Below, in pieces: positions 45,808 through 55,174 of a stretch of DNA of 64,000 nucleotides. The DNA is from Pedobacter sp. Leaf250 (lineage in GTDB: Bacteria; Bacteroidota; Bacteroidia; Sphingobacteriales; Sphingobacteriaceae), in the NCBI RefSeq assembly GCF_920984735.1, contig NZ_CAKLBU010000014.1, positions 60,425 to 124,424 on the forward strand, written 5' to 3'. The notes beneath the pieces are model-generated. The model was not told the DNA's origin. It saw nothing but the letters and a program-made list of their open reading frames with translations, and searched no databases. The first letter of the stretch is position 1. Every line of letters starts with the position of its first letter. Made by a program: the position numbers and the translations under genes.

Positions 45808-48800
45808 ATGAAACAAAAATTACTATTGATTTTAGTGATAACGGCTTTGTCTTATTTTAATGCATTGGCACAAAATAAAACAATAACCGGAAAGGTAGTT
45901 GATGCCGATGATGGCTTGCCGCTACCGGGCGTATCAATAAAAATAAAGGGTTCTACATTGGTTACACAAACTACCGGAGAAGGAACTTTTAGCATTTCAG
46001 CACCTGCCAACGCTCAAACTTTGGTGTTAAGTTATATTGGCTATGCAGAGCAGGAAGTTAAAATAACCGATGGAAATTTAAATATCCGCTTGGTTTCTTC
46101 AGCAAAAGACCTACAAGATGTTATGATTATCGGTTATGGTACCGTTAAAAAAGAAAATTTTACAGGTTCGGCGGCAGTAATTAAGAGTGATGTTCTTGAA
46201 GATCGTCCTGTATCATCTTTTGAAAAAGCGTTACAGGGTGCTGCGGCTGGTGTTCAGGTAACGAGTGTTTCTGGTCAGCCAGGCGCAACCTCTACCGTAC
46301 GTATTCGTGGTGTCGGTTCCTTTTCAGCATCGAGTACACCGTTATATGTTGTTGATGGTATTGCCATTACCAACGGCGATTTAAGTTCGGTTGCACAATC
46401 ATCAGATGTGCTTTCATCGTTAAACCCTAACGATATTGCATCGGTAACGGTTTTAAAAGATGCTACTGCAACAGCTATTTATGGATCAAGAGCGGCAAAC
46501 GGAGTGGTTTTAATTACTACAAAACAAGGTAAAGCCGGCCAAACCAAACTTAGTTTAAACTCCTATACCGGGTATTCATACCAAGCTGTAGATAAACACG
46601 AGGTAATGGATGCCACCCAATATTATAAAAGCTATTGGGATATTTATTATGCGCAACGTTTGGCAGCAGGCTTATCTCCTGATGCTGCGGCTACTGCAGC
46701 TAATGGTTTAACGAATGGCAAATTGGTTGTCAATCCATACAATACAGCAAATCCTTACGTGGCAAATGGTGTATTGGCCAACGGTGCATCATTACTTTAT
46801 GATACCGACTGGCGTAACGAAGTGTTGCGACGAGGTGTTACCAAAAACATCGATTTATCGGCAAGTGGAGGTAATGAAAAAACCAAGTTCTTTGTTTCTG
46901 GAGGTTATTTTGAGCAAAATGGTATTGTAATCCGTTCAGATTTTAACCGTTATTCAAGCAAATTCAACATTAATACTGAAGTTACCGATTTCCTGAAAAT
47001 TGGTATTAACAACAGTTTGTCTCGTACAGAACAAAATACGCCAGCAGGAACAACAGGATCTGATAACCCGATTAACTTTGCCGATCAAACTGCAAATATT
47101 TATCCTTTATATGTTAGAGATACAAATGGAAATGTTGTTGTAGATGCTAGTGGAAACCCGGTTTACAGCTATGTTAATCCGGTAACACCAGATTTCAACC
47201 CGGTTGGGTTATCTAAATTAAACGAATATAACACCAAAACTTCAAGGGTAATTTCGAGCCCTTTTGCCGAAGTTAAATTCTTAAAAGATTTTACAGCAAA
47301 AAGTATGCTTGCGGTAGATTATATCAACAACCGCGAACGTCAATTCTATAATATGGAGCATGGCGATGGGGTGAGTGTTAAAGGACGTGCTTACCGTTAT
47401 ACAAGAGAAGACATTACCCTAACTTTTCAAAATACTTTAACCTACGCTAAAACTTTTAATCAGCATAGCTTTAATGTTTTGTTGGGTCAGGAAGCGTTTC
47501 GTACTAAACAAGATTATATTTATGCCCAGGCTACTGGATTTCCTTTTCCGGGAACAGATGAGTTGATTGCCGCATCTACACCTAATACAACACAATCCTA
47601 CTATACTCAAAAGCGATTATCGTCTTATTTCTCTCGTTTAGAATATAACTACGATACTAAATATTATTTATCCGGTAGTTTAAGAAGAGATGGTTCATCT
47701 GTTTTTGGAGCTGATAAAAAATACGGAACATTTTATTCTGTTGGTGGTGCTTGGCGTATTGGTAAAGAAGATTTCTTGAAGGATGTAAGCTGGATTGACG
47801 AGTTAAAATTAAGAGCCAGTTATGGTACTTCGGGTAACGATAGAATTGACCGTTATGCAGCGCAAGGACTTTATGGATTGGGTAAAAATTACGAAGGCCA
47901 GTCGGGTATCAACTATGTTCAACTGGCTAATCCAGATTTACAATGGGAACAAAACTCTACGCTTGATGTAGGTTTGGAATTTACATTGTTTAAAGGGAAG
48001 TTAAGTGGAGAGGTTTCTTATTACAAACGTGGATCAGAAGGAATTTTATTCGGCCAGCCATTAACACGTTTAACTGGTTTTGATGAGTTGACTACCAATC
48101 TCGCTTCAATGGATAACTATGGTGTAGAAGTATTGCTAAACGGAAATCCTGTTAAAACCAAAGACTTCGATTGGAATGTATCATTCAACATTACATCAAA
48201 TAGAAACAAAATCAATAAAATGACTCAAAACGAGGTTATTGATGGTACAAAAAGATGGAAAGTTGGCGATGACAGATACCAATGGTACTTACGTGATTAT
48301 GCTGGTGTAGATCCTGCAGATGGTAGACCAATGTGGTATATGGACGATCCTGCAACAGGAAATAAAATCACCACAAAAAATTGGTCAACAGCAACAAGAT
48401 ACGATGGTTTTGGGTCATCGTTGCCAAAATTTACAGGTGGTTTTAATAACACTTTCAGATACAGGCAATTCGATCTAAGCGTATTTACTTATTTCTCTAC
48501 TGGAGGAAAAATTTATGACACATTATATGGAAACTTAATGCATAGCGGCGCTTCGGTAGGTAAACAATTATCGGTAGATACATATAACCAATGGCAAAAA
48601 CCAGGCGACCTTACAGATGTTCCACGTTTCGTAATCAATAATACAGATTTGGGAAATAATCAATCTACCCGTTTCTTATATGATGGTTCATATATGAGAA
48701 TTAAAAACATTGGCTTAGGATATTCTGTAAAGAAAGACTGGCTAGAAACCATTCATCTATCAAATGTGAGGTTATATGTAATGGCCGAAAATCCATTTAC

Positions 48801-48909
48801 AATTGCTAAACATAAAGGAATGGATCCAGAATCGGCCATTACAGGTTTAACCGATAACGATATCCCAAATATTAAAACGTTTACGCTAGGTCTTAATGTT
48901 ACATTTTAA
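45808..48909 (+). CDS. SusC/RagA family TonB-linked outer membrane protein
   Basis: This 1033-residue outer-membrane transporter has a signal peptide (ending SYFNALAQ), an N-terminal carboxypeptidase-regulatory-like domain (ITGKVVDADDGLPLPGVSI), a plug with the SusC signature (GYGTVKKENFTGS, ALQGAAAGVQV, TSTVRIRGVGSF, PLYVVDGIAI) and a 22-strand-type barrel ending in KTFTLGLNVTF. It partners with SusD to import oligomers across the outer membrane using TonB energy. No anti-sigma-interacting extension is present, so it is not an ECF-regulated FecA-type member. The substrate cannot be inferred from these two proteins alone. Confidence 0.97.
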   Translation: MKQKLLLILVITALSYFNALAQNKTITGKVVDADDGLPLPGVSIKIKGSTLVTQTTGEGTFSISAPANAQTLVLSYIGYAEQEVKITDGNLNIRLVSSAKDLQDVMIIGYGTVKKENFTGSAAVIKSDVLEDRPVSSFEKALQGAAAGVQVTSVSGQPGATSTVRIRGVGSFSASSTPLYVVDGIAITNGDLSSVAQSSDVLSSLNPNDIASVTVLKDATATAIYGSRAANGVVLITTKQGKAGQTKLSLNSYTGYSYQAVDKHEVMDATQYYKSYWDIYYAQRLAAGLSPDAAATAANGLTNGKLVVNPYNTANPYVANGVLANGASLLYDTDWRNEVLRRGVTKNIDLSASGGNEKTKFFVSGGYFEQNGIVIRSDFNRYSSKFNINTEVTDFLKIGINNSLSRTEQNTPAGTTGSDNPINFADQTANIYPLYVRDTNGNVVVDASGNPVYSYVNPVTPDFNPVGLSKLNEYNTKTSRVISSPFAEVKFLKDFTAKSMLAVDYINNRERQFYNMEHGDGVSVKGRAYRYTREDITLTFQNTLTYAKTFNQHSFNVLLGQEAFRTKQDYIYAQATGFPFPGTDELIAASTPNTTQSYYTQKRLSSYFSRLEYNYDTKYYLSGSLRRDGSSVFGADKKYGTFYSVGGAWRIGKEDFLKDVSWIDELKLRASYGTSGNDRIDRYAAQGLYGLGKNYEGQSGINYVQLANPDLQWEQNSTLDVGLEFTLFKGKLSGEVSYYKRGSEGILFGQPLTRLTGFDELTTNLASMDNYGVEVLLNGNPVKTKDFDWNVSFNITSNRNKINKMTQNEVIDGTKRWKVGDDRYQWYLRDYAGVDPADGRPMWYMDDPATGNKITTKNWSTATRYDGFGSSLPKFTGGFNNTFRYRQFDLSVFTYFSTGGKIYDTLYGNLMHSGASVGKQLSVDTYNQWQKPGDLTDVPRFVINNTDLGNNQSTRFLYDGSYMRIKNIGLGYSVKKDWLETIHLSNVRLYVMAENPFTIAKHKGMDPESAITGLTDNDIPNIKTFTLGLNVTF

Positions 48910-48919
48910 TTGATTAATA

Positions 48920-50377
48920 ATGAGAAATTTAAAAACATATAAAACCGCAATTTACACTGGTGTTATGCTGCTTTTGGTGGCTGCTACATCTTGTAAAAAA
49001 GAATTTTTAGAAGTTACCCCAACGCAGCAAATCAATGCAAAAGATGCGTTTTCATCGCAAGCAAAAATACAGGCTGCCATGACGGGTATTTACGATTTAA
49101 CTACTTTTTCTGGCTATACCAATAACATGATTTTAAGTGCCGATGTTAAAGGTAACGATGTAATGGTGGTTAGTGGATCTGGCAATTATGGCAGATTTAT
49201 AAATCAATACCAATTTATAGAAACGGTAAACAATGCCGATGTTTATGCATGGTGGCAGTACAGTTACAAAGTGGTTTCAAATGCGAACCAGTTTGTAGAG
49301 AATATACCTGCTTCGCCCATCAGCGACGCCTTGAAAACAGAATACCTGGCAGAAGCAAGAGCGTTAAGAGCTAACACTTATTTTTGGTTGGTGCGTTGGT
49401 TTGCCCAGCCTTATAGCGTAAATCCTGAAGCTTTGGGCGTACCCATTTTAAGAATGCCATTAGGTCCGAGTGAAACCTCTCCGGCCCGTGATAAAGTGAA
49501 AGATGTTTATGCATTTATAATTGAGGATTTGAAATATGCTGAAGCCAATTTGCCAACCGCTGGCAGAACAAGCATTTATAGAATGAGTGTGCCGGCAATT
49601 CAAGGCATATTGGCACGGGTTTATTTAAATATGGGCAATTGGGCCGAAGCCAGCAGGTATGCTAAATTGGCTCGTGCCGCAAAACCTTTAAGTACTGCCG
49701 CTGCTTTATTAACAGGTTTTAGCAACCCAAGCTCCGAATGGATTTATGCCATTAATGTAAGAACTGATGATAACCAAGGCTTCCTGGCGGTATCGTCTTT
49801 TTACGATCCGTATGATGTTGGTTATTCGAGCTTTAGGGTTACCGATGATTTCTTTAGCTCATTTGCTGCGAATGATGAACGCAAAAAGCAATTTTTAGTT
49901 AAAAGCAGTCCAACGGCTGCCGCAAGTACAGCTGTTTATAGAAAAAGAGGAGAGGGGTATTTGATTAACAAATTCGATTTTACCACCACGAATGCCAATA
50001 ATCAAGTATTAATGCGATCGGCAGAAATGTATTTAATTGAAGCTGAAGCTGAGGCTAGATTAACCAATGAAATAGCCGCGAAACAGGCGTTATTGGCTAT
50101 TCAGCAACGTGCTGGCGTGGCAACTGCTGTTTCGGCAAATACAGGCAATGCCTTAATTGAGGAAATTTTAACCGAGCGAAATAAAGAACTCTATGGCGAA
50201 GGACATAAGTTTTTCGATTTACTGCGTACCAATAAAGGTGTAAACAGAACAGGCTCTACTGTTCATTGGAAAATCGTAAACTTCCCTTCGGGAGATAACA
50301 GATTAGTTTCTCCAATTCCGCAATTGGAATTAGACGCTAATCCTGTATTAAAACCACAACAAAATCCAGGCTATTAA
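48920..50377 (+). CDS. SusD/RagB family nutrient-binding lipoprotein
   Basis: This 485-residue surface lipoprotein caps the SusC barrel and binds the substrate. The lipobox Cys is C25 in LVAATSCKK. The mature protein shows the SusD alpha-helical TPR-like fold (FSSQAKIQAAMTGIYDL, YLAEARALRANTYFWLVRWF, YRMSVPAIQGILARVYLNMGNW, MYLIEAEAEARL) and the C-terminal ERNKELYGEGHKFFDLLR and final NPGY typical of the family. It begins ten bases after susC and a strong terminator follows. Confidence 0.97.
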   Translation: MRNLKTYKTAIYTGVMLLLVAATSCKKEFLEVTPTQQINAKDAFSSQAKIQAAMTGIYDLTTFSGYTNNMILSADVKGNDVMVVSGSGNYGRFINQYQFIETVNNADVYAWWQYSYKVVSNANQFVENIPASPISDALKTEYLAEARALRANTYFWLVRWFAQPYSVNPEALGVPILRMPLGPSETSPARDKVKDVYAFIIEDLKYAEANLPTAGRTSIYRMSVPAIQGILARVYLNMGNWAEASRYAKLARAAKPLSTAAALLTGFSNPSSEWIYAINVRTDDNQGFLAVSSFYDPYDVGYSSFRVTDDFFSSFAANDERKKQFLVKSSPTAAASTAVYRKRGEGYLINKFDFTTTNANNQVLMRSAEMYLIEAEAEARLTNEIAAKQALLAIQQRAGVATAVSANTGNALIEEILTERNKELYGEGHKFFDLLRTNKGVNRTGSTVHWKIVNFPSGDNRLVSPIPQLELDANPVLKPQQNPGY

Positions 50378-50403
50378 ACCAAGCAATTTCTAGTTTTTAA
50401 TTT

Positions 50404-50437
50404 AACCCTTTTCAATTTATTGAAAAGGGTTTTTTTG
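50404..50437 (+). terminator. Terminator of the susCD operon
   Basis: Perfect 12-base arms AACCCTTTTCAA (50404-50415) and TTGAAAAGGGTT (50420-50431) followed by seven T. Confidence 0.92.
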
Positions 50438-50531
50438 TTATGTTAAATTTTAGTTAACTGATAATTAAGGTGTTATCTGCATATTTTATTTTCATATACC
50501 AACCGATATTTATAAAAAAACACAGATAATT

Positions 50532-50990
50532 ATGAAACTAAGAGCTTTGGTGATTTTATTACTAGGTATGATAATCACAAACAATGTTACCGCTGGTGAG
50601 AAACCAACAGCAAGTCACAACTCGGTTATTAATCATTTTATGGATAGCTATATCAATTCCGATTACAAAAAACTGAAAGCTATTTTGAGTGATGATGCAG
50701 TGTACACTTCAAATCGCGATGTACGCGTAATAAAACATAAAGGCTCGGATATTTTAAACCATTTGAAAAAAAATGATGGCGTAAAGCAAAAGGATTGCAA
50801 TATCAGCTCAACAATAATTTCAGAAACTGAAGCTTTGGTAATTGCCCGGATAGATGTAAACTACGAGCTTTTTGATGGTAATCAACAAAATATTGTGGTC
50901 ATAGAAAAAGATAAAAAAGGCGAATGGAAAATTACCCAGGTATATAAAATGTTTACGAGCAGCGAGAGTTCAGTTAAAAAACTTGTTTAA
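50532..50990 (+). CDS. Secreted NTF2-like (SnoaL/DUF4440-type) protein
   Basis: This 152-residue protein has a signal peptide (MKLRALVILLLGMIITNNVTA). The mature part has the NTF2-like cone pattern: an N-terminal helix (INHFMDSYINSDYKKLKAILSDDAVYTS), then G-x-x-x-I-L-N-H-L, and three long strands (ALVIARIDVNYEL, QNIVVIEKDKKGEWKITQVY). No catalytic residues are evident, so a ligand-binding or accessory role is likely. It is monocistronic and convergent with the DUF2911 gene across a bidirectional terminator. Confidence 0.82.
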   Translation: MKLRALVILLLGMIITNNVTAGEKPTASHNSVINHFMDSYINSDYKKLKAILSDDAVYTSNRDVRVIKHKGSDILNHLKKNDGVKQKDCNISSTIISETEALVIARIDVNYELFDGNQQNIVVIEKDKKGEWKITQVYKMFTSSESSVKKLV

Positions 50991-51012
50991 CTTTTCGTTA
51001 TGGTTAAACAAA

Positions 51013-51045
51013 AAACCCCCGATTTTTTGGTCGGGGGTTTTATAT
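51013..51045. terminator. Bidirectional terminator between NTF2-like and DUF2911 genes
   Basis: AAACCCCCGA (51013-51022) pairs with TCGGGGGTTT (51031-51040). T-rich tails occur on both strands, between convergent genes. Confidence 0.9.
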
Positions 51046-51059
51046 TTTTTTGAATTTCT

Positions 51060-51623
51060 TTAAAACGAAATCGGCAATTCTACCTGGGTCTTATCCCAAC
51101 CAATAATCAAATTTGCCCCATCAGATCTTCCTGTAAAAGTTAAAGAGAAATATTCAATGGGTTTTGCCAGAGTTTTAACCGGCACATTTACACGAACAAT
51201 ATCTTTTGTTTGATCGTAAGAAAAAGCACCCCATTTATCGGTTTGGCTATTTACAATGATTGTCCAGGTATCTTTATTCGGGATGGCGAACAAGCTGTAA
51301 ACTCCAGCTTTAATTTTCTTACCACCGATGGTAACCTTTTCGAAAAAACGTACTTCAGTATTTTCGTTTGCTCCGAAACGCCAAACCTTTCCGTATTGTT
51401 CTAAAACGCCGAAAATCTCACGTCCTTTTCGCTGCGGACGGGAATAAACAATTTTTATAATAGGTTTAGTCGCATCTTTTGCTTTTGGAGCATTTAATGG
51501 GAAATAAACAATATCTGCCGGACTTGGGTCTGCAACAGGAAACTTAACCTCGTTAGTTGAAGTTTCTTGAGCCTTTACGTTAAAGCACAAAAGAGCGAAA
51601 ACAACAATGAAGATATATCTCAT
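51060..51623 (-). CDS. Secreted DUF2911 protein
   Basis: This 187-residue protein has a signal peptide (MRYIFIVVFALLCFNVKAQ). It carries the DUF2911 core: I-V-Y-S-R-P-x-R-K-G-R-E-I-F-G (residues about 58-72), YGKVWRFGANENTEVRF, and KIKAGVYSLFAIPNKDTWTIIVN, with WGAFSYDQTKD later. The family is frequent in Bacteroidota and has no confirmed function. It is on the minus strand, 57 bases downstream of a small membrane-protein gene. Confidence 0.88.
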   Translation of the reverse strand: MRYIFIVVFALLCFNVKAQETSTNEVKFPVADPSPADIVYFPLNAPKAKDATKPIIKIVYSRPQRKGREIFGVLEQYGKVWRFGANENTEVRFFEKVTIGGKKIKAGVYSLFAIPNKDTWTIIVNSQTDKWGAFSYDQTKDIVRVNVPVKTLAKPIEYFSLTFTGRSDGANLIIGWDKTQVELPISF

Positions 51624-51680
51624 TTGCTGTAAGATTATTTAAGATTCCTAAAAAGGGATGTTTAACTAATTCGGGATGGA

Positions 51681-51866
51681 TTAGTATTTTCTACCTTTTA
51701 CAAGTGCATTTAAAAATAAGCCTGCAGTAAGCAAACCTAAAACGCCACCTAAAAGAGCAAAAATATAGTTGTGCGTAATAATTGCTCCAGTTAAAACTCC
51801 GAAGAATAAACCTAAAGCATAATATAACCAATTAAAATTATTGCTGTTGTTTTCTTGTACACTCAT
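51681..51866 (-). CDS. Small two-helix membrane protein
   Basis: This 61-residue protein has a polar Asn-rich start (MSVQENNSNNFNW), two hydrophobic segments (LYYALGLFFGVLTGAIIT and IFALLGGVLGLLTAGLFL) and a basic tail (KGRKY). The glycine-rich helices resemble small Bacteroidota membrane proteins, but I know no function. A perfect -7 box at 51886-51893 supports it as a real gene. Confidence 0.7.
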   Translation of the reverse strand: MSVQENNSNNFNWLYYALGLFFGVLTGAIITHNYIFALLGGVLGLLTAGLFLNALVKGRKY

Positions 51867-51885
51867 TTTTTCTGTTATTTGGAGG

Positions 51886-51893
51886 CAAAGTTA
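51886..51893 (-). promoter_or_regulatory. -7 element for the small membrane protein gene
   Basis: Minus-strand TAACTTTG, a TAnnTTTG match, 19 bases before the ATG. Confidence 0.4.
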
Positions 51894-51940
51894 ATATTTA
51901 TTTTAAAATTTGATTCCTCAATAGATATCAATATTCATTA

Positions 51941-54436
51941 TTATTTGTCAATTCGCCCTAAACTATAACCTTCTTTTTTTAAATAAAGTATTAATTTTGG
52001 TAGTTGAGTGTAAAACTTATCTCTTCTTCTTGAGTCGGTGCCTATATGCAAAAGCAAATAAAACCCATTCAAACCATTTGCTTTTTGCTCATTATATGTT
52101 TGTATCGATGTGAAAATCTCATCAGTTGATCGATAACTTTTACCCAATTCTGGATAAGTGTAATCGGCATTCGATCTGGTACCTGGTGTAAAATTAACGA
52201 GTTTTAAACCTTGTTGTGCAGTCCAGTTTGAAATACTTTCATTGTACCATTCAAATGGTGGAAGAAAATAGGTTGCATTGTTTTTCTTAATCCCGAAACT
52301 TTCCATAGCTGCATAGTTTGCTTCCAAATCTTCATCAAATTGATTTTTAGTAACCAGCAAACTATCACGGTTTTTCCAATCACAATACTGTAAGTGTTTA
52401 TCAGAATGAGCGCCTAGATAGTGGCCGGCCGCTTTCAGCTTTTTAATTAATGATTTAAAATTTGGGTTCCGATAAAAATTTCCGGTAAAAAAGAACGACG
52501 CTTTTACATTTTCATCACGCAAGGTTTTCAATATCATTTCCCCGCCATCGGCAAATTCATCACCTGTAAAAACCAGAGAAATTTTTCTTACGGTAGAATC
52601 TCCTCTGATATTGGCACCCAGGCTGTACGTTTTACTCCTGGTTGATTGGGCTTGATGTTCTTTCGCCGCCAGCAAATAAATTAACGAAGCAGTTCCATCC
52701 ATAGTTGGTTCATTGGTGCTATAATCGCCATAATCATCATGATAAACAGCTAAATCGCTTTGAAATTCGGCGTATTCATCAGCTCCTGATAACTTAATTC
52801 CAATTAAGCTTTTATAGATATTTGTGTAAACCGGCCCATCAACCAAGCCTCCATCAATTGGATAATTTTTTAAGTGTGTAAAAGCCGAATGTGGATCTAC
52901 GGGCGTATCTCCCCAATCTGGCAAACCGTAAACCATACTTGTTCCCCAAGGGTTGCAGCCAAAAATCCAATCGAAATTTGCCTGCTCCAATTCCGAAAAT
53001 TGTTTGCTACCTGTAAGCTCCTCATACCATTTGCATTGCATGGCAAAAGCCACGGTTAAATTATTGCTACACCAAATAAAAGGCACACCACGATAAAAAG
53101 CATTTGTTTTTGCTCTTGCCCAAACCTGCTCAATTCCGAGTTTGTAATAGCTTTCAATTTCATTTCTTTTGCTGCCCGATAATTGTTTCGCAAGTTCATA
53201 ATGACCAAGGTTAATGAAAGGATAATATTGGTAATGTGCTGCGGTATCTTTAGCAAGCCAAGGTGTTGTTGTTTCCTGTGCGGCATAAGATAAAGCCGCA
53301 GCTTGTGCCTTCGAATTGCTTTTGGTAAATTCTACAGACGCCATGGCCAATTCCATGTCATCAACCCAATTGTCTTCTGCATAAATGTAGGGCGATTTAA
53401 CTGAGGCGGTTTGCGTAACGCCAGGCTTCTGCAATGCAAACCACAAAGCAGATTTGCCTTTTTTCTCGAGCAAAGCCGAATATGGCCGATCAGTAGTTTT
53501 AAATAACGAAGCGCCTAAATTAAATGCACTTGTAAATTTTGCTGCTGTAGAACTTGTACCAGTGGTTGCATTTAAAAACTTGCCGCGTTGTTGGGGTTCG
53601 CCAGTAATAAAATATAAAGGACGCTCGAAGCCTTTACCGTACTGATTATCTTCCTTTGGAATCCGCATTGAAATATGATCGCGATCATCGGCCAACTGGT
53701 TAAACATTATCTTTTTCTTCGGATGCATTTTTAGCAGCCAATCCAATCCCCATTTGGCTTCGTCTAAAACATCGGCTTTGCCATTTTTTCCGTCCAAACC
53801 ATTTGCCTGTTTTTCATCAGTAAAAACAGAAGGGAAATCGCGGTAGGCCATTAATAAATGGTATGTTGCGTTGGCCGAAGTTGTAGAATATTGAAGGTAA
53901 TCGCTTGCATCATGCCAACCACCTGATGCATCGAAGTAGGTACTATCTTTAATGCCGGCTTGAGTACCGTATAATGAAAAGCCGTCGTGGGTGTGGCAAC
54001 TGTCTTTTAAATATGGATTGAAACCACTCCGCTGTTGTCGCATGTACCGGAGACAGAAATCTGCAGCGCCCTTATAAACATCATCATTGATAATGACCAA
54101 TGGCGATAAAATTCCATCTGCCTTGATGAAAAATTTTCCTGATCCCCTGAAACCAGAAAAATTGATTCTTGCAGTTTGTCTGAAAGGACCATAAGCGCCA
54201 AATGATTTAATATTGAGCGAAGTATATACCACTTTTTTGGTTCGCTCATCTATCAATTCAAAAAGCACCGGTACTTTATCCGATTTGCTTGCCCATACAG
54301 CTACTTTTGATCCGTTAACGGGATAGCCGAGCAAATTAATCCTTATCCAGCTTTGATCAGCAAGATCATTTTTGATTGAAAAGGAAGATAAAACGATTAA
54401 TATAATGGTGGATAACTGAAGGGTTTGCTTTAACAT
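51941..54436 (-). CDS. Secreted fusion of GH9 cellulase-like enzyme and polysaccharide deacetylase (CE4)
   Basis: This 831-residue exported protein starts with a signal sequence (LSTIILIVLSSFS). An Ig-like cellulase N-domain (about 28-120: WIRINLLGYPVNGSKVAVW) precedes a GH9 (alpha/alpha)6 barrel of about 125-570, with the catalytic Asp pair in GGWHDASDYLQY and the Glu acid in TNEPTMDGTAS. The C-terminal domain (about 600-831) is NodB-like: LVFTGDEFADGG holds the first Asp motif, HSDKH gives the two metal His, PPFEW follows, and LLHIGTD is the last motif. The enzyme could deacetylate and cut the same polysaccharide. It is a single gene, divergent from the tetR operon. Confidence 0.93.
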   Translation of the reverse strand: MLKQTLQLSTIILIVLSSFSIKNDLADQSWIRINLLGYPVNGSKVAVWASKSDKVPVLFELIDERTKKVVYTSLNIKSFGAYGPFRQTARINFSGFRGSGKFFIKADGILSPLVIINDDVYKGAADFCLRYMRQQRSGFNPYLKDSCHTHDGFSLYGTQAGIKDSTYFDASGGWHDASDYLQYSTTSANATYHLLMAYRDFPSVFTDEKQANGLDGKNGKADVLDEAKWGLDWLLKMHPKKKIMFNQLADDRDHISMRIPKEDNQYGKGFERPLYFITGEPQQRGKFLNATTGTSSTAAKFTSAFNLGASLFKTTDRPYSALLEKKGKSALWFALQKPGVTQTASVKSPYIYAEDNWVDDMELAMASVEFTKSNSKAQAAALSYAAQETTTPWLAKDTAAHYQYYPFINLGHYELAKQLSGSKRNEIESYYKLGIEQVWARAKTNAFYRGVPFIWCSNNLTVAFAMQCKWYEELTGSKQFSELEQANFDWIFGCNPWGTSMVYGLPDWGDTPVDPHSAFTHLKNYPIDGGLVDGPVYTNIYKSLIGIKLSGADEYAEFQSDLAVYHDDYGDYSTNEPTMDGTASLIYLLAAKEHQAQSTRSKTYSLGANIRGDSTVRKISLVFTGDEFADGGEMILKTLRDENVKASFFFTGNFYRNPNFKSLIKKLKAAGHYLGAHSDKHLQYCDWKNRDSLLVTKNQFDEDLEANYAAMESFGIKKNNATYFLPPFEWYNESISNWTAQQGLKLVNFTPGTRSNADYTYPELGKSYRSTDEIFTSIQTYNEQKANGLNGFYLLLHIGTDSRRRDKFYTQLPKLILYLKKEGYSLGRIDK

Positions 54437-54501
54437 ATGGTGAGGTTGCTATCATTAAAATTAAGCTTTTATCAATGAAATGTAAAAGAAGTATAAAAAC
54501 A

Positions 54502-54534
54502 TTTGGAAGTTAATCAAACGATTGATTAATTTTG
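54502..54534 (+). promoter_or_regulatory. Consensus promoter of the tetR-tolC-emrAB operon
   Basis: TTTG (54502-54505), 21-base spacer, TAATTTTG (54527-54534): an exact match to the Bacteroidota promoter consensus. The tetR ATG is 13 bases downstream. Confidence 0.75.
54510..54529. promoter_or_regulatory. TetR operator palindrome
   Basis: TTAATCAA (54510-54517), spacer ACGA, TTGATTAA (54522-54529). Perfect eight-base arms sit inside the promoter spacer and overlap the -7 box, so bound TetR would block RNA polymerase. Confidence 0.7.
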
Positions 54535-54547
54535 TATCATCAAAGAG

Positions 54548-55174
54548 ATGAAGACAGAAAAAGTAGATAAAAAACAAGCCATTTTAGAAGCAGCCGAAAA
54601 ACTGTTTTGCGAGACTGGTTATGAAGGGACTTCTACCCGGCAGATTTCAAAAGAATCAGGCGCAAATATGGCCATGATTAATTATTATTTTGGATCGAAA
54701 GAAGGTGTTTTTATTGAGATTATGAATAATCGGATTGCAGGATTTTTATCTCAACTAAAAATAATCAATGAAGATAAAATTTCATCGCTGGAAAAATTGC
54801 ATAAGGTGATTGAGGGTTATGCTAACCGCATATTTTCAAATATCGCTTTTCATAAAATGATGCATAGGGAATTATCGCTTACTCAACGACCTGATATGTA
54901 TGATAAAATTAAAAATGCAATGAGCCATAACATGTTGATTCTGGATAGAATTATCATGGATGGAATTGAAGATGGAAGCTTTAATAATGTTGATGTAAGA
55001 ATGGTGATTTCGACCATTATGGGTACGTTAACCAATGTTGTTATTGCGCCACATAAAATTTCTCAAGGCGAGATTATTGATTTAAACAACCCGAAGGATA
55101 ACAAACTTATTAAAGAGCGAGTCATTGCTCATTTACAAAACCTTGTAACAGTTTATTTAACAACAAAAAAATGA
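54548..55174 (+). CDS. TetR family transcriptional repressor
   Basis: This 208-residue regulator has the N-terminal TetR HTH (ILEAAEKLFCETGYEGTSTRQISKESG in pieces; recognition helix AMINYYFGSKEGVF) and a C-terminal ligand-binding helical domain (about 60-205). It most likely represses its own operon through the palindrome at 54510-54529 and is released by an effluxed drug. Its stop overlaps the start of the TolC gene as ATGA (55171-55174), showing translational coupling. Confidence 0.95.
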   Translation: MKTEKVDKKQAILEAAEKLFCETGYEGTSTRQISKESGANMAMINYYFGSKEGVFIEIMNNRIAGFLSQLKIINEDKISSLEKLHKVIEGYANRIFSNIAFHKMMHRELSLTQRPDMYDKIKNAMSHNMLILDRIIMDGIEDGSFNNVDVRMVISTIMGTLTNVVIAPHKISQGEIIDLNNPKDNKLIKERVIAHLQNLVTVYLTTKK

